Under the pieces are notes generated by a model. It was given only the letters and a program-made list of their open reading frames with translations, had not been told where the DNA came from and searched no databases. The translations under genes and the position numbers were made by a program. A stretch of DNA of 64,000 nt from Bacteroidota bacterium (GTDB lineage Bacteria; Bacteroidota; Bacteroidia; Palsa-948): positions 62,001-126,000 of the forward strand of contig JACQAL010000016.1 in assembly GCA_016195025.1 (NCBI GenBank), given 5' to 3'. Of the stretch, positions 40,881 through 50,161 are shown one piece after another (the first letter of the stretch is position 1; each line of letters opens with the position of its first letter).

Positions 40881-42641
40881 TCAGGATTTTGGTTTACCTT
40901 CTTTTTCCGGCACAAAATAAACGCGCGATACATCGCGGTATTCCATGGCATTCACGTCAAAGTCCTTTACGTTAGTTTGCACAAGGCGGTAAATCTCATC
41001 GTAAAAAATCGGCATGATGGCGCCTTCGTCAATTCCCGTCTGGTCGGCTTGCAGGTAAAGTTGGAATCTTTTTTTATCATCCACCTCGCGCATGGCAGTG
41101 CTGAAAAGAGAATCGTACCTTGCATTTTTGAACCTCACCGAGTTCACATACGAGCGGTCGGAAAGGTTGGGCGGAATGTGCGGGCCATAAAGAAGCGTGA
41201 GAAAAGTTTCGGGGTCGGGATAATCTGCAATCCAGGCCGTGCGCCAGAACAGTGTCTGCCCGCTTTCAATTTTATCCAAACTCTGCGCGAAGGGAAGCGT
41301 TTCAATGTTCACATCAATGTTCAGGTTTTCTTTCAGCATGCTTTGAATCACCTGCGCGGTGAGCACGTTGCGGTCGCCTCCACCGTTGTTGATTTGCAAA
41401 ATAAGTTTCGGAAAATTTTTCCCGTTGGGAAATCCTGCTTCGGCTAAAAGTTTTTTCGCTTTGTCGGGGTCATACGAATATCCTTTCAGCGATTTGAAAT
41501 TATATCCCTGCGCTTCAAAAGCCGGAGCAGGCGGAACAATTCCGTAGTCGGCAGGAATGCCTTCGCCTTTCAACGTGTAGTCCACAATTTTTTTCCTGTC
41601 AATGGCATAATTGAAAGCAAGGCAAATGCGCTTGTCGTCAAACGGTTTTACGGGGTGCAGAAATCCATAGTAGAAAGTTGCCATGGCGGGGCTGATTTGA
41701 AGTTCGAAGGGCTTGTTCTCTTTTGCTTTTTCAAATTCGCCCAGCACATCCTGAAGGTTTTCGGTGGGAATGCGGTACATCATGTCAAGATTTCCTTTTC
41801 TGAATTCGAGAATCTCCTGCTTCTTTTCCTTCACGAAAGAAAACCGCACGGCATCCAAATACGGAAGTTGATTTCCATCGGCATCTTTCGCCCAGTAATC
41901 AGGATTCCTGTCGAGTATAACCGCTTCGCCTTCTTTCACGGTTTTCAGCATGAATGCACCGGTGCCCACGGCTTTTGTGCGCATACCGTCTTCGCCATAT
42001 TTTTCCAGCGCTTCTTTCGGAAACAAATAACAGCCGGGCATGGAAAGAATATTCAGGAAGCCGGCAAACGAATTGTTGAGCGTGATTTCAACCGTGTAAT
42101 CATCGGGTGTTTTCACTCCGCTCACTCCGCCTTCGAGCGGCTTTTTATCTTTTGTGGACTGGTAATATTCGTCTGCGCCTTTCACTCTTCCTCTGAAAGT
42201 AAGGTCGTACATTTGATTATGCGCGCTTGCCGTGCAGAGATTATCGAACGCCCATTTGAAATCTTTGGAAGTGGCGGCTCTTCCTTTTCCCCCGTCAAAA
42301 CAATCGGCATCGTGAAACTTAACGCCCTTGCGAAGATGAAAAGTCCACACGGTTGCATCGGCATTTTTCGACCACGATTCCGCCAGCGCGGGAACAATGG
42401 ATAAATCTTTTTGCGAGAGTTTAATCAGCCCTTCGTAAACCTGGTTGGCAATGCGGTGCGAAGTAACTTCGGTAATGTCGAGCGGATATAAATTGCGGAA
42501 GTCCTCCACTTCGTTCATGCGGAGAACGCCTCCGCCATATTTTCCTCCTTTGAGTTTGCGAAGACCGCCTTCGGTTTCCACGGGATTTCCGCAGGAAGAA
42601 ATGATTGCGCCAAGAATAAATAAGTAGAAAATTTTTTTCAT
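40881..42641 (-). CDS. ABC-transporter peptide-binding lipoprotein (SBP family 5)
   Basis: 586 residues from MKKIFYLFILGAIISSCGNP; lipobox ISSC. The DppA/OppA-type fold is clear: YEGLIKLSQKDLSIVPALAE, WTFHLRKGVKFHDADCFDGG, ICLAFNYAIDRKKIVDYTLK and GFPNGKNFPKLILQINNGGG. In Bacteroidetes such proteins are often outer- or inner-membrane-anchored. No permease genes are adjacent. It should bind a peptide, nickel or similar ligand in the periplasm. Confidence 0.92.
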   Translation of the reverse strand: MKKIFYLFILGAIISSCGNPVETEGGLRKLKGGKYGGGVLRMNEVEDFRNLYPLDITEVTSHRIANQVYEGLIKLSQKDLSIVPALAESWSKNADATVWTFHLRKGVKFHDADCFDGGKGRAATSKDFKWAFDNLCTASAHNQMYDLTFRGRVKGADEYYQSTKDKKPLEGGVSGVKTPDDYTVEITLNNSFAGFLNILSMPGCYLFPKEALEKYGEDGMRTKAVGTGAFMLKTVKEGEAVILDRNPDYWAKDADGNQLPYLDAVRFSFVKEKKQEILEFRKGNLDMMYRIPTENLQDVLGEFEKAKENKPFELQISPAMATFYYGFLHPVKPFDDKRICLAFNYAIDRKKIVDYTLKGEGIPADYGIVPPAPAFEAQGYNFKSLKGYSYDPDKAKKLLAEAGFPNGKNFPKLILQINNGGGDRNVLTAQVIQSMLKENLNIDVNIETLPFAQSLDKIESGQTLFWRTAWIADYPDPETFLTLLYGPHIPPNLSDRSYVNSVRFKNARYDSLFSTAMREVDDKKRFQLYLQADQTGIDEGAIMPIFYDEIYRLVQTNVKDFDVNAMEYRDVSRVYFVPEKEGKPKS

Positions 42642-42678
42642 ATTCATAAGGATTGAGAGTGCCCAAAACAGGCAGGTG

Positions 42679-42686
42679 CAAATATA
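42679..42686 (-). promoter_or_regulatory. -7 box of the peptide-binding lipoprotein gene
   Basis: The minus strand reads TATATTTG, 37 nt before the ATG at 42641. Confidence 0.45.
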
Positions 42687-42734
42687 AAATTTAATTTATA
42701 CATCAAAGGAGGTTATCAACTGCAATTCGACCGG

Positions 42735-43502
42735 TTAAAAATCAATTTCCAGCACAATAGGACAGTGGTCCGAATGTTTTGCTTCGGGCAGAATAAGCGC
42801 GCGCTTTAATTTTTTCTCCAGCGATAAACTGATGAGTTGGTAGTCAATCCGCCAGCCGAGGTTTCGCGCGCGTGCGCCAAAACGAAAACTCCACCAGGTA
42901 TAGTTATGCGGCTCTTTATTAAAATGGCGGAACGAATCAATGAATCCGCTCTGCATAAACTTGTCAATCCATTCTCTTTCCTCAGGAAGAAAGCCGGTTG
43001 TGTTTGCATTGGAAACAGGGTTGTGAATATCAATCGGCTTGTGGCAAATATTAAAATCACCGCAGAGAATAAGATTTGGTCTTTTCTTTTTTAAATCATT
43101 AATGTATTCCTGAAAGTCATCGAGGAATTCATACTTGAAATCCTGCCGCACATCGCCCATGGTTCCCGAAGGAAAATAAACGCTCATCACCGACACCTCT
43201 CCGAAATCCGCACGAAGAACTCTTCCTTCCTCATCATACTTTTTTATTCCGCAGCCATATTCCACACGGTCGGGTTTTCGTTTGGAAAAAATTGCAACTC
43301 CGCTGTATCCTTTCTTTTGCGCGGGGTACCAGTAAGAATGTTCGTGAAGTTTATCATGAATTTCTTTATCGAGTTGCTCCGGGTGCGCTTTGATTTCCTG
43401 CAGGCAGACAATATCTGCGTGGGCGCTCTTGAGCCAATCCAAAAATCCTTTTCGCACCGCAGCGCGAATGCCGTTTACATTATAAGAAATAATTTTTGTC
43501 AT
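42735..43502 (-). CDS. xth: Exodeoxyribonuclease III (AP endonuclease)
   Basis: A 255-residue EEP-family nuclease. MTKIISYNVNGIRAAVRKGF, VCLQEIKAHPEQL (metal-binding Glu), YFPSGTMGD, LILCGDFNICH and SDHCPIVLEID match the catalytic motifs of Xth. It cleaves abasic sites during base-excision repair. A -7 box TATATTTG is 8 nt upstream. Confidence 0.96.
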   Translation of the reverse strand: MTKIISYNVNGIRAAVRKGFLDWLKSAHADIVCLQEIKAHPEQLDKEIHDKLHEHSYWYPAQKKGYSGVAIFSKRKPDRVEYGCGIKKYDEEGRVLRADFGEVSVMSVYFPSGTMGDVRQDFKYEFLDDFQEYINDLKKKRPNLILCGDFNICHKPIDIHNPVSNANTTGFLPEEREWIDKFMQSGFIDSFRHFNKEPHNYTWWSFRFGARARNLGWRIDYQLISLSLEKKLKRALILPEAKHSDHCPIVLEIDF

Positions 43503-43510
43503 AGGGAAAA

Positions 43511-43518
43511 CAAATATA
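43511..43518 (-). promoter_or_regulatory. -7 box of xth
   Basis: TATATTTG on the minus strand, 8 nt before the xth ATG. Confidence 0.5.
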
Positions 43519-43565
43519 ACAATTGGTCGTTTGTATTCATTGAATTCCGATTTTTGCTCAATCCT

Positions 43566-43601
43566 ACGAATTACGAATGAAGACGAATTACGAATTACGA
43601 A
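43566..43601. repeat. ACGAA/TACGAAT heptads spanning a start codon
   Basis: ACGAA cores at 43566, 43573, 43583, 43590 and 43597 (spacings 7, 10, 7, 7). The last three encode TNYELRI at the start of the giant outer-membrane protein. On the minus strand it is a TTCGT element upstream of xth. Confidence 0.75.
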
Positions 43602-46600
43602 TTGCTTTTGCTTTTTTATTGTCTATTGTTTTTTGTTTACTGTCTATTACTTCTTTTTCCCAATCAAATTTGCGCATAAAAATAATTTCTCTTTCCAAAG
43701 ACACAACGCAACTTGATTCGCTCAGTATAATTCCCGGAACTGTTTCACTGAAAGATTCCAACGGGGCAATCATTGATTCTTCTAAATATAAAATTGACTA
43801 CGTAAATGCTTTGCTGATTCGAAAAGGAAAGTTTTCAGATACAATAAATATTTCTTACAAAGTTTTTCCCTTTCTCTTCTCCAAAAAATTTCAGCACAAG
43901 GATATTAGTAAAATTCAGAACAATCAATTTGGCGAACCGTACATTTACTCCTATGATAAAAAAAATGATGTTGACTTTTTCAAAACGGAAGGGCTCACAA
44001 AAAGTGGAAGCATTTCGCGCGGGCTGTCGTTCGGAAATAATCAGGATGTAGTTCTGAATTCAAATCTCAATCTTCAGCTCGCAGGAAAACTCAGCGAGAA
44101 CATTGACATTCTCATGGCTGCCACCGACCAGAATATTCCCATTCAGCCCGAGGGAAACACGCAGCAGTTGCAGGAGTTTGATAAAGTTTTTATTCAACTT
44201 GGCATAAAAGATTTACCCGCGAAAGGAAAAACCACTGTGACTGCCGGAGATTTCCAAATCGGTAAGCCGAAAGGATATTTTATGAACTTCAACAAAAAGT
44301 TGCAAGGATTAAGTTTCGAAACAAAATATTCTCCAACTCAATCCCTCCTAACTGTAAAAGCCAGCGCTGCCATTTCAAAAGGAAAGTTCGCAAGAAATAT
44401 TTCTGCGGAAAGTTCGAATGGAAATACTTTCAACGGAACGAAGCAGGAAAGAAATCAGGGTCCGTATAAACTTCGCGGAGCGGAGAACGAACAATTCATT
44501 ATTGTTCTCGCAGGAACGGAAAAAGTTTTTCTCGATGGAAGATTGCTCGAACGCGGGCAGGAAAATGATTACACGATTAATTACAACACTTCCGAAATTA
44601 TTTTCACTCCGAAAAATTTAATTACGAAAGACAAACGCATTGTGGTGGAGTTTCAGTATTCGGATAAAAATTATGCGCGTTCGCTCATTCACGCGGGAAC
44701 GGAATACGAAAGCAAAAAAGTGAGCGCGCGCATAAATATTTACAACGAGCAGGACAACAAAAACAAACCGCTTCAGCAGGAACTCACCGACCCGCAGAAA
44801 AAATTGCTCGCGGGCATTGGCGATAGTTTGCAATATGCAATCTGGCCTTCTGCCGACAGCATTGCGTTCAACGGAACGGAAGTTTTGTATCATAAGGAAG
44901 ACACAACCATCGGCACGCATTTCTATCCCGGAATTTTTGTTTACTCCACCGACAGCACGAAAGCGCATTACCGTCTGAGTTTTTCCTTCGTGGGCGCGAA
45001 CAAAGGAAATTATAATCTGAAACAATCGGCAGCGAATGGAAAAGTTTACGAATGGATTTTGCCCGATACAATTACGGGACAACTCAAAGGTTCTTACGAG
45101 CCGGAAATTCTTCTCATTGCACCAAAGCAAAAACAAATGATCACTGCCGGAGCGGATTTTCTCATCGGGAAAAATTCAAAACTTTCTCTCGAAGGCGCAG
45201 CGAGCAACAACAACATAAATACTTTTTCAAATCTTGATAAAGCAAATGACAAAGGGTTTGCGGGAAAAATGAATTGGGATATGGCTGTGCCGATTTTTCA
45301 TTCTTCCGATTCAACTCGCAGCGATACTGCAAAGGGAAAATATTCGCGATGGAATTTACTGACGAATATAAATTATGAGTTCGTCCAGAAAACTTTTTCT
45401 CCTATAGAAAGATTCCGCTCGGTGGAGTTTGAGCGCGACTGGAATTTGAATAATCTCACAGCAAAAGATGACCAGCACATCATTGGCGGAAGCATTGGCG
45501 TTGCGAAAAAAGAAAATATCATTGCCTATGATTATAAATCTTTTTTGCAGGGAGATGTTTACAACGGAGCGAAACATTCCGCCCGCACAAATCTTGGCTA
45601 CAAAGGTTTGCTCTTCACGTTCGATGGAAGTTATCTCGATTCGAAAAGTTTTGTCAACCGCACAAATTATCTGCGCAGCAAATCTTCCCTTTCGCAGAAA
45701 ATAAAAAACTTCACCCTAGGAATCCGCGAACAGCAGGAACAAAATCTGATTAAGTCAAAAAATGTTGATTCACTTGTAGCAGGAACGTTGCAGTATTACG
45801 AGTGGGAACCGTTCGCGGAGTTTCGCGATTCATCGAATAACAAATACACAATTAACTATAAGCAGCGAACGGATTACGCTTTAAAAAACATTGGCGTTAC
45901 AGGATTTCCTTCTTTGCAAAAAGCAACCTTCGCGGAAAATTACGGAGGAGGAATCGAGTTGTTCAGCAATCCGAATTCGCAATTCAGAATTACGGGGAGT
46001 TACCGCAAGCTCACCATTCTCGATACAAATATCACTTCGCAAAAGCCGGAGAACACGGTAGTGGGAAGAGCGGAATATAATTTTTCTCTGCTGAAAGGAT
46101 TTTTTTCTTCGAACACGTTTTATGAAATCGGTTCCGGCCTAGAATTGAAGAAGGAATTTATTTTTCTCGAAGTCGCGCCCGGAAAAGGAATTTATGTTTG
46201 GAAAGATTACAATGGTGACGGAGTAAAACAACTCAACGAGTTTGAAATTTCTCCTTTCCCGAATGAAGCGAATTATATAAAAGTGTGGACACCCACCGAT
46301 GATTACATCAGCGCGTTCACAAATCAGTTCAGCGAAGTTTTCACCGTGAAGCCCGCTGCAAAATGGTCGGATAAAAAAGGAGTACAAAAATTTATTTCCA
46401 GATTTTCTAATCAAACCGCTTACCGTACCGACCGGAAAACTACAAACAAAGATTTATCGGTTGCCTACAATCCTTTTCTCTCCGACACAAAAGACAATAC
46501 GCTCATCACGCTGAATTCCTCTATGAGAAATACGGTTTACTTCAATCAAACCGCGCCTGTTTTCGGAATGGATTACACGGTGCAGGATGTGCGCAACAAA

Positions 46601-47167
46601 ACACTTTTGGAAAATGATACTTCTTCGCGGCAGAATCTTTACAGCGAAACGCATTTGCGCTGGAATGTAAATCAGCAATGGACTTTTCAGAGTTCATACA
46701 AAGAAGGAACAAAAAAGAACAACTCAAAATTTTTTACCGCGCGCAACTACCGCATTTTCTACTATGAAACCGAACCGAAAATTTCTTTTCAGCCCAACGC
46801 TTCGTTCCGCGTAAGCGTGTCGTATAAATATTCCGAAAAGAAAAATACACTCGTGATTGGAACAAATCCGCAGGCGAAAACCACTGCGCAAAATTTCGGA
46901 AGCGAAATAAAATACAACGCGCTCAACAAAGGAAGTTTAACCGCGAAAGCAAATTTTATTCTCATTGCCTACAACGATGCCGAAAATACTCCGCTCGCTT
47001 TTGAAATGCTTGAAGGATTGAAGACCGGAAAAAATTATACGTGGAGCGTTGGCTATAGCCGAACACTTGCAAATAATATTCAGCTTACTCTATCTTACGA
47101 TGGAAGGCAATCTCCGGGCGTAAAAACAATTCATACGGGAAATGCACAGGTGAGAGCGTTCTTTTAA
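43577..47167 (+). CDS. Very large outer-membrane beta-barrel protein
   Basis: 1196 residues. The signal peptide core IVFCLLSITSFSQ follows a basic start. Beyond ~100 residues of soluble sequence, strand-like repeats continue to the end (NNQDVVLNSNLNLQLAGKLS, FDKVFIQLGIKDLPAKGKTT, RFSNQTAYRTDRKTTNKDLS, KTIHTGNAQVRAFF). Residues such as SGSISRGLSFGNNQDV recall the N-terminal part of SprA-like proteins, but it is half the size of SprA; I only call it a large barrel. The signal peptide is encoded by two different heptad arrays. Convergent with purF, overlapping by 4 nt. Confidence 0.7.
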   Translation: MKTNYELRIAFAFLLSIVFCLLSITSFSQSNLRIKIISLSKDTTQLDSLSIIPGTVSLKDSNGAIIDSSKYKIDYVNALLIRKGKFSDTINISYKVFPFLFSKKFQHKDISKIQNNQFGEPYIYSYDKKNDVDFFKTEGLTKSGSISRGLSFGNNQDVVLNSNLNLQLAGKLSENIDILMAATDQNIPIQPEGNTQQLQEFDKVFIQLGIKDLPAKGKTTVTAGDFQIGKPKGYFMNFNKKLQGLSFETKYSPTQSLLTVKASAAISKGKFARNISAESSNGNTFNGTKQERNQGPYKLRGAENEQFIIVLAGTEKVFLDGRLLERGQENDYTINYNTSEIIFTPKNLITKDKRIVVEFQYSDKNYARSLIHAGTEYESKKVSARINIYNEQDNKNKPLQQELTDPQKKLLAGIGDSLQYAIWPSADSIAFNGTEVLYHKEDTTIGTHFYPGIFVYSTDSTKAHYRLSFSFVGANKGNYNLKQSAANGKVYEWILPDTITGQLKGSYEPEILLIAPKQKQMITAGADFLIGKNSKLSLEGAASNNNINTFSNLDKANDKGFAGKMNWDMAVPIFHSSDSTRSDTAKGKYSRWNLLTNINYEFVQKTFSPIERFRSVEFERDWNLNNLTAKDDQHIIGGSIGVAKKENIIAYDYKSFLQGDVYNGAKHSARTNLGYKGLLFTFDGSYLDSKSFVNRTNYLRSKSSLSQKIKNFTLGIREQQEQNLIKSKNVDSLVAGTLQYYEWEPFAEFRDSSNNKYTINYKQRTDYALKNIGVTGFPSLQKATFAENYGGGIELFSNPNSQFRITGSYRKLTILDTNITSQKPENTVVGRAEYNFSLLKGFFSSNTFYEIGSGLELKKEFIFLEVAPGKGIYVWKDYNGDGVKQLNEFEISPFPNEANYIKVWTPTDDYISAFTNQFSEVFTVKPAAKWSDKKGVQKFISRFSNQTAYRTDRKTTNKDLSVAYNPFLSDTKDNTLITLNSSMRNTVYFNQTAPVFGMDYTVQDVRNKTLLENDTSSRQNLYSETHLRWNVNQQWTFQSSYKEGTKKNNSKFFTARNYRIFYYETEPKISFQPNASFRVSVSYKYSEKKNTLVIGTNPQAKTTAQNFGSEIKYNALNKGSLTAKANFILIAYNDAENTPLAFEMLEGLKTGKNYTWSVGYSRTLANNIQLTLSYDGRQSPGVKTIHTGNAQVRAFF
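43618..43652. repeat. Heptad array in a signal peptide (TGTCTAT type)
   Basis: Words ATTGTCT, ATTGTTT, TTTGTTT, ACTGTCT, ATTACTT in 7-bp phase encode the hydrophobic core LLSIVFCLLSIT. Confidence 0.8.
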
Positions 47168-49068
47168 TAAGCGCGAACTTTTTTCCCCTGCATATAATTT
47201 ATGAAGGAACGGTTGGCAACTTTATTTCCTCCGGGAGTGGGATAATCGCCTGTGAAATACCAATCGCCTTTGTGATTGGGGCAGGAAGCATGCAGCCCTT
47301 CGATGGACTGGTAAATGATTTGCACTTCGGCTTGCGTGCCGGCAGGCGTGAGCAGCTGCGTAATCTTATCTGAAATTTCCTGCGCGGTGAATGGTTTGTA
47401 AATTTCTTTCATCATATTTTTTATTTCAGCAAGCGGTTTTGAATTTTCAGCTATGGCTTTTTCTAAAACTTCATCGAGGAGATTGTCTTTGTATTTTTCT
47501 TTCAGCAACTCCACTACTGCTTTGAATGCCGCCAAGTCCCCGAGGCGCGCCATATCAATTCCATAGCAATCGGGAAAACGGATTTGCGGAGCGGAAGAAA
47601 CTATTACAATTTTTTTCGGACCGAGCCGGTCAAAAATACGGATGATGCTTTGCTTCAAAGTTGTTCCGCGCACTATGGAATCATCCAGCACAACCAAATT
47701 GTCAATTCCTTTTCGAATCACTCCATAAGTTGTATCGTATACGTGCGCCACCATGTCATCGCGGTGAGAATCGGCAGTGATGAATGTGCGGAGTTTCGCG
47801 TCCTTGATTGCAATTTTCTCCACGCGCGGGCGGAACGAAACAATATCTTTTATGCTTTTGCTTCCATTCTTCTTCGAAAAGTTTTTTTCGATTTCTTTTT
47901 CTTTCCATTCATCGAGGAAAGAATGAATGCCGTGCATCATTCCGATGAAAGCAACCTCAGCCGTATTCGGAATAAAAGAGAAAACAGTATTGCGCAAATC
48001 ATTGTCAATTGCTTTCAGTACAGCGGGCACGAGTTCCTTGCCAAGATTTTTTCTTTCCTGATAAATATCCGCATCGCTGCCGCGCGAAAAATAAATTCGT
48101 TCGAAGGAACAGGATTTTTTCTCTTTCGGCTCCAGCACTTCCTGCTCGGAAATTTTTCCATTCTTCTTTATTATAAGTGCGTGTCCCGGTTTTATCTCTT
48201 TGATCTTTTCCAGCGGAACATTGAAAGTTGTTTGAATGGTCGGTCGTTCGGAAGTCACCACGGCAATTTCATCATCGCAATAATAAAACGCAGGACGGAT
48301 TCCATTCGGGTCGCGGAGAACAAATGCGTCACCGTGACCGATTATGCCGGCCATCGCATAGCCGCCATCAAATTTTTTCGTAGCGTCTCTCAGAATTTTC
48401 GGAATGTCAATGTTCAGAATTATTTTCTCAGTGATTTCCGTATGGTTTAATCCTTCGCTATGGTATTTTTTAAATAGCAACTGATTTTCTTCATCGAGGA
48501 AATGTCCGATTTTTTCCATCACGGTAACCGTGTCGGCTTTTTCTTTCGGATGCTGCCCGAGCGAAACCAACTGCTGAAATAATTCTTCTGTGTTGGTGAG
48601 ATTAAAATTTCCTGCTACAACCAGATTGCGCGTCATCCAATTATTCTGGCGAAGAAAAGGATGGCAGTATTCAATTCCATTCTGCCCATACGTACTATAG
48701 CGCAAATGCCCGAGAAATAGTTCCCCTGTGAACGCAATATTTTTTTTCAGCCAATCAGCATCCGAAAGTTTTTCCGGTTTGTTTTTTTCCAAATCAATGA
48801 AGCGGGAATTTATCTTCTGAAAAATTTCATCGAGCGCGTTGTGCGAAGTGGAGCGGTAGCGCGAAATATATTTTGTTCCCGGCTCGACATCCAATTTCAA
48901 ATTCACAACGCCCGCGCCATCCTGCCCGCGGTTGCGCTGCTTTTCCATCAGCAAATAAAGTTTGCTGAGGCCGTAGAGTGCCGTGCCGTATTTGTCGTGG
49001 TAATACGAGAGTGGTTTGAGAAGGCGGAGGAGCACGATGCCGCACTCGTGCTTGATGGGTTCGCTCAT
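47164..49068 (-). CDS. purF: Amidophosphoribosyltransferase-family protein (long form)
   Basis: 634 residues, longer than E. coli PurF (~505) but usual for Bacteroidetes. The N-terminal glutamine amidotransferase has its nucleophile Cys in HECGIVLLRLLKPL (Cys9, after a leader). The PRTase motif NLVVLDDSIVRGTTLKQSI is clear. It catalyses the first step of de novo purine synthesis, PRPP to phosphoribosylamine. The extra residues include FIPNTAEVAFIGMMHGIHSF and a C-terminal domain ending YMQGKKVRAY. No other pur genes are adjacent. Confidence 0.9.
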   Translation of the reverse strand: MSEPIKHECGIVLLRLLKPLSYYHDKYGTALYGLSKLYLLMEKQRNRGQDGAGVVNLKLDVEPGTKYISRYRSTSHNALDEIFQKINSRFIDLEKNKPEKLSDADWLKKNIAFTGELFLGHLRYSTYGQNGIEYCHPFLRQNNWMTRNLVVAGNFNLTNTEELFQQLVSLGQHPKEKADTVTVMEKIGHFLDEENQLLFKKYHSEGLNHTEITEKIILNIDIPKILRDATKKFDGGYAMAGIIGHGDAFVLRDPNGIRPAFYYCDDEIAVVTSERPTIQTTFNVPLEKIKEIKPGHALIIKKNGKISEQEVLEPKEKKSCSFERIYFSRGSDADIYQERKNLGKELVPAVLKAIDNDLRNTVFSFIPNTAEVAFIGMMHGIHSFLDEWKEKEIEKNFSKKNGSKSIKDIVSFRPRVEKIAIKDAKLRTFITADSHRDDMVAHVYDTTYGVIRKGIDNLVVLDDSIVRGTTLKQSIIRIFDRLGPKKIVIVSSAPQIRFPDCYGIDMARLGDLAAFKAVVELLKEKYKDNLLDEVLEKAIAENSKPLAEIKNMMKEIYKPFTAQEISDKITQLLTPAGTQAEVQIIYQSIEGLHASCPNHKGDWYFTGDYPTPGGNKVANRSFINYMQGKKVRAY

Positions 49069-49075
49069 AAGCAGA

Positions 49076-49088
49076 ACGAAGATACGAA
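49076..49088 (-). promoter_or_regulatory. Half TTCGT element / -7 box of purF
   Basis: Plus-strand ACGAA at 49076 and 49084 (spacing 8) creates TATCTTCG on the minus strand, 8 nt before the purF start. Confidence 0.4.
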
Positions 49089-49096
49089 ATTTTAAG

Positions 49097-50128
49097 TTAA
49101 ACTCCTTTTATCCTTTCAACAAGTTTTGAGAAACCCATAAAGCGAGAAGTCCCCCACGAACTGCGTTTGACTTCAATTCCATAGGGAGCGGAAGGATTTT
49201 TTTTCAGCGCGAAAGAGAAAACAAAATTTTTCCGGTCAGCATTACAGGAAAATTCTCCGGAGAAAGCAAAACGCAAATCGTTGAAGCGAAGTTCATCATC
49301 GCAGCGCGTAAAGCAATAATAGCCGCGTGAAAAGCGGATGAGTTTTTGCACGGCTTCATTCGGAAGTAAATCTCCCGCAAGCGAATCGTTTCTCGGAATG
49401 AAAGAAAACTCTACGTCTTTTGTTTTGTCGAAGTGGGAATAAAATCCGAACCAATATCCGTTTGTGTCTTTTGCGAAAACATCCCATAAAATATTATTCA
49501 GCGGAGTGGGAGAAGAATAAAGTTCGGTGAAGTTATGATTTTGTTTTCGCAATGAATCAGAAAAAATTTTTTCTACATAAAGTTTATTGCTGATGGAAAA
49601 CAAAAGATAAATTGTGCTGAGATATAATCCGAACTTCGCCCAGAATTTTCTTTTCAAAGAATCTTTTTTCAGAATGAGAATAGCAATAAATCCAATCAGC
49701 AGCGGAAGCGTGTAAAGCGGTTCCACTATGAAAAGAGAAGTGAACTGCGCGCGGTAATGGCTGAACGGCTCGAAGATTCCTGTTCCGTAAAGCGTGCAGG
49801 AATCAAGAAGAGGATGGGCGATGAGTGCGATGAGAAAAAATAAAGTCCACTCGCGAAATTCAGGCCTTTCAGGTTTTGAAAACCTGCAAGATCTTGAAAA
49901 AATCCATCCGAGAATTGGCGCGAGAAGAATCGCAAATAAAAATGAATGTGTAATTCCCCTATGAATAAACAGCGCATCCTCCGGATTAAAAAGCGGAGTG
50001 AAGAAAACATCTATATCGGGAAGATTGTTGGCAAGTGCGCCCCAGAGCATTGCCTTCTTGCCAATTTTTTTTCCGAGCATTGCTTCGCCTATGCAGGCGC
50101 CAAGAACCGTATGTGAGAGCGTATCCAT
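49097..50128 (-). CDS. YdjM/LexA-binding-type membrane metal-dependent hydrolase
   Basis: 343 residues. MDTLSHTVLGACIGEAMLGK, NNLPDIDVFF and HRGITHSFLFA are the metal-binding signatures of the YdjM (PF04307) family; four to five helices follow. The C-terminal ~150 residues are soluble. Function is not established. A palindrome-containing insert encodes CRFSKPERPEF in the loop after the second helix. Divergent from the AI-2E transporter gene. Confidence 0.85.
   Translation of the reverse strand: MDTLSHTVLGACIGEAMLGKKIGKKAMLWGALANNLPDIDVFFTPLFNPEDALFIHRGITHSFLFAILLAPILGWIFSRSCRFSKPERPEFREWTLFFLIALIAHPLLDSCTLYGTGIFEPFSHYRAQFTSLFIVEPLYTLPLLIGFIAILILKKDSLKRKFWAKFGLYLSTIYLLFSISNKLYVEKIFSDSLRKQNHNFTELYSSPTPLNNILWDVFAKDTNGYWFGFYSHFDKTKDVEFSFIPRNDSLAGDLLPNEAVQKLIRFSRGYYCFTRCDDELRFNDLRFAFSGEFSCNADRKNFVFSFALKKNPSAPYGIEVKRSSWGTSRFMGFSKLVERIKGV
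49866..49890. repeat. In-frame AT-type palindrome
   Basis: CAGGTTTT-G-AAAACCTG with flanking CTTT/CAAG. Encodes SCRFSKPE in the gene at 49097-50128; core shared with the hairpin at 40844-40876. Confidence 0.65.
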
Positions 50129-50161
50129 CGGGCAAAGTTCGTAATTTCGCCAGTAGAATTT

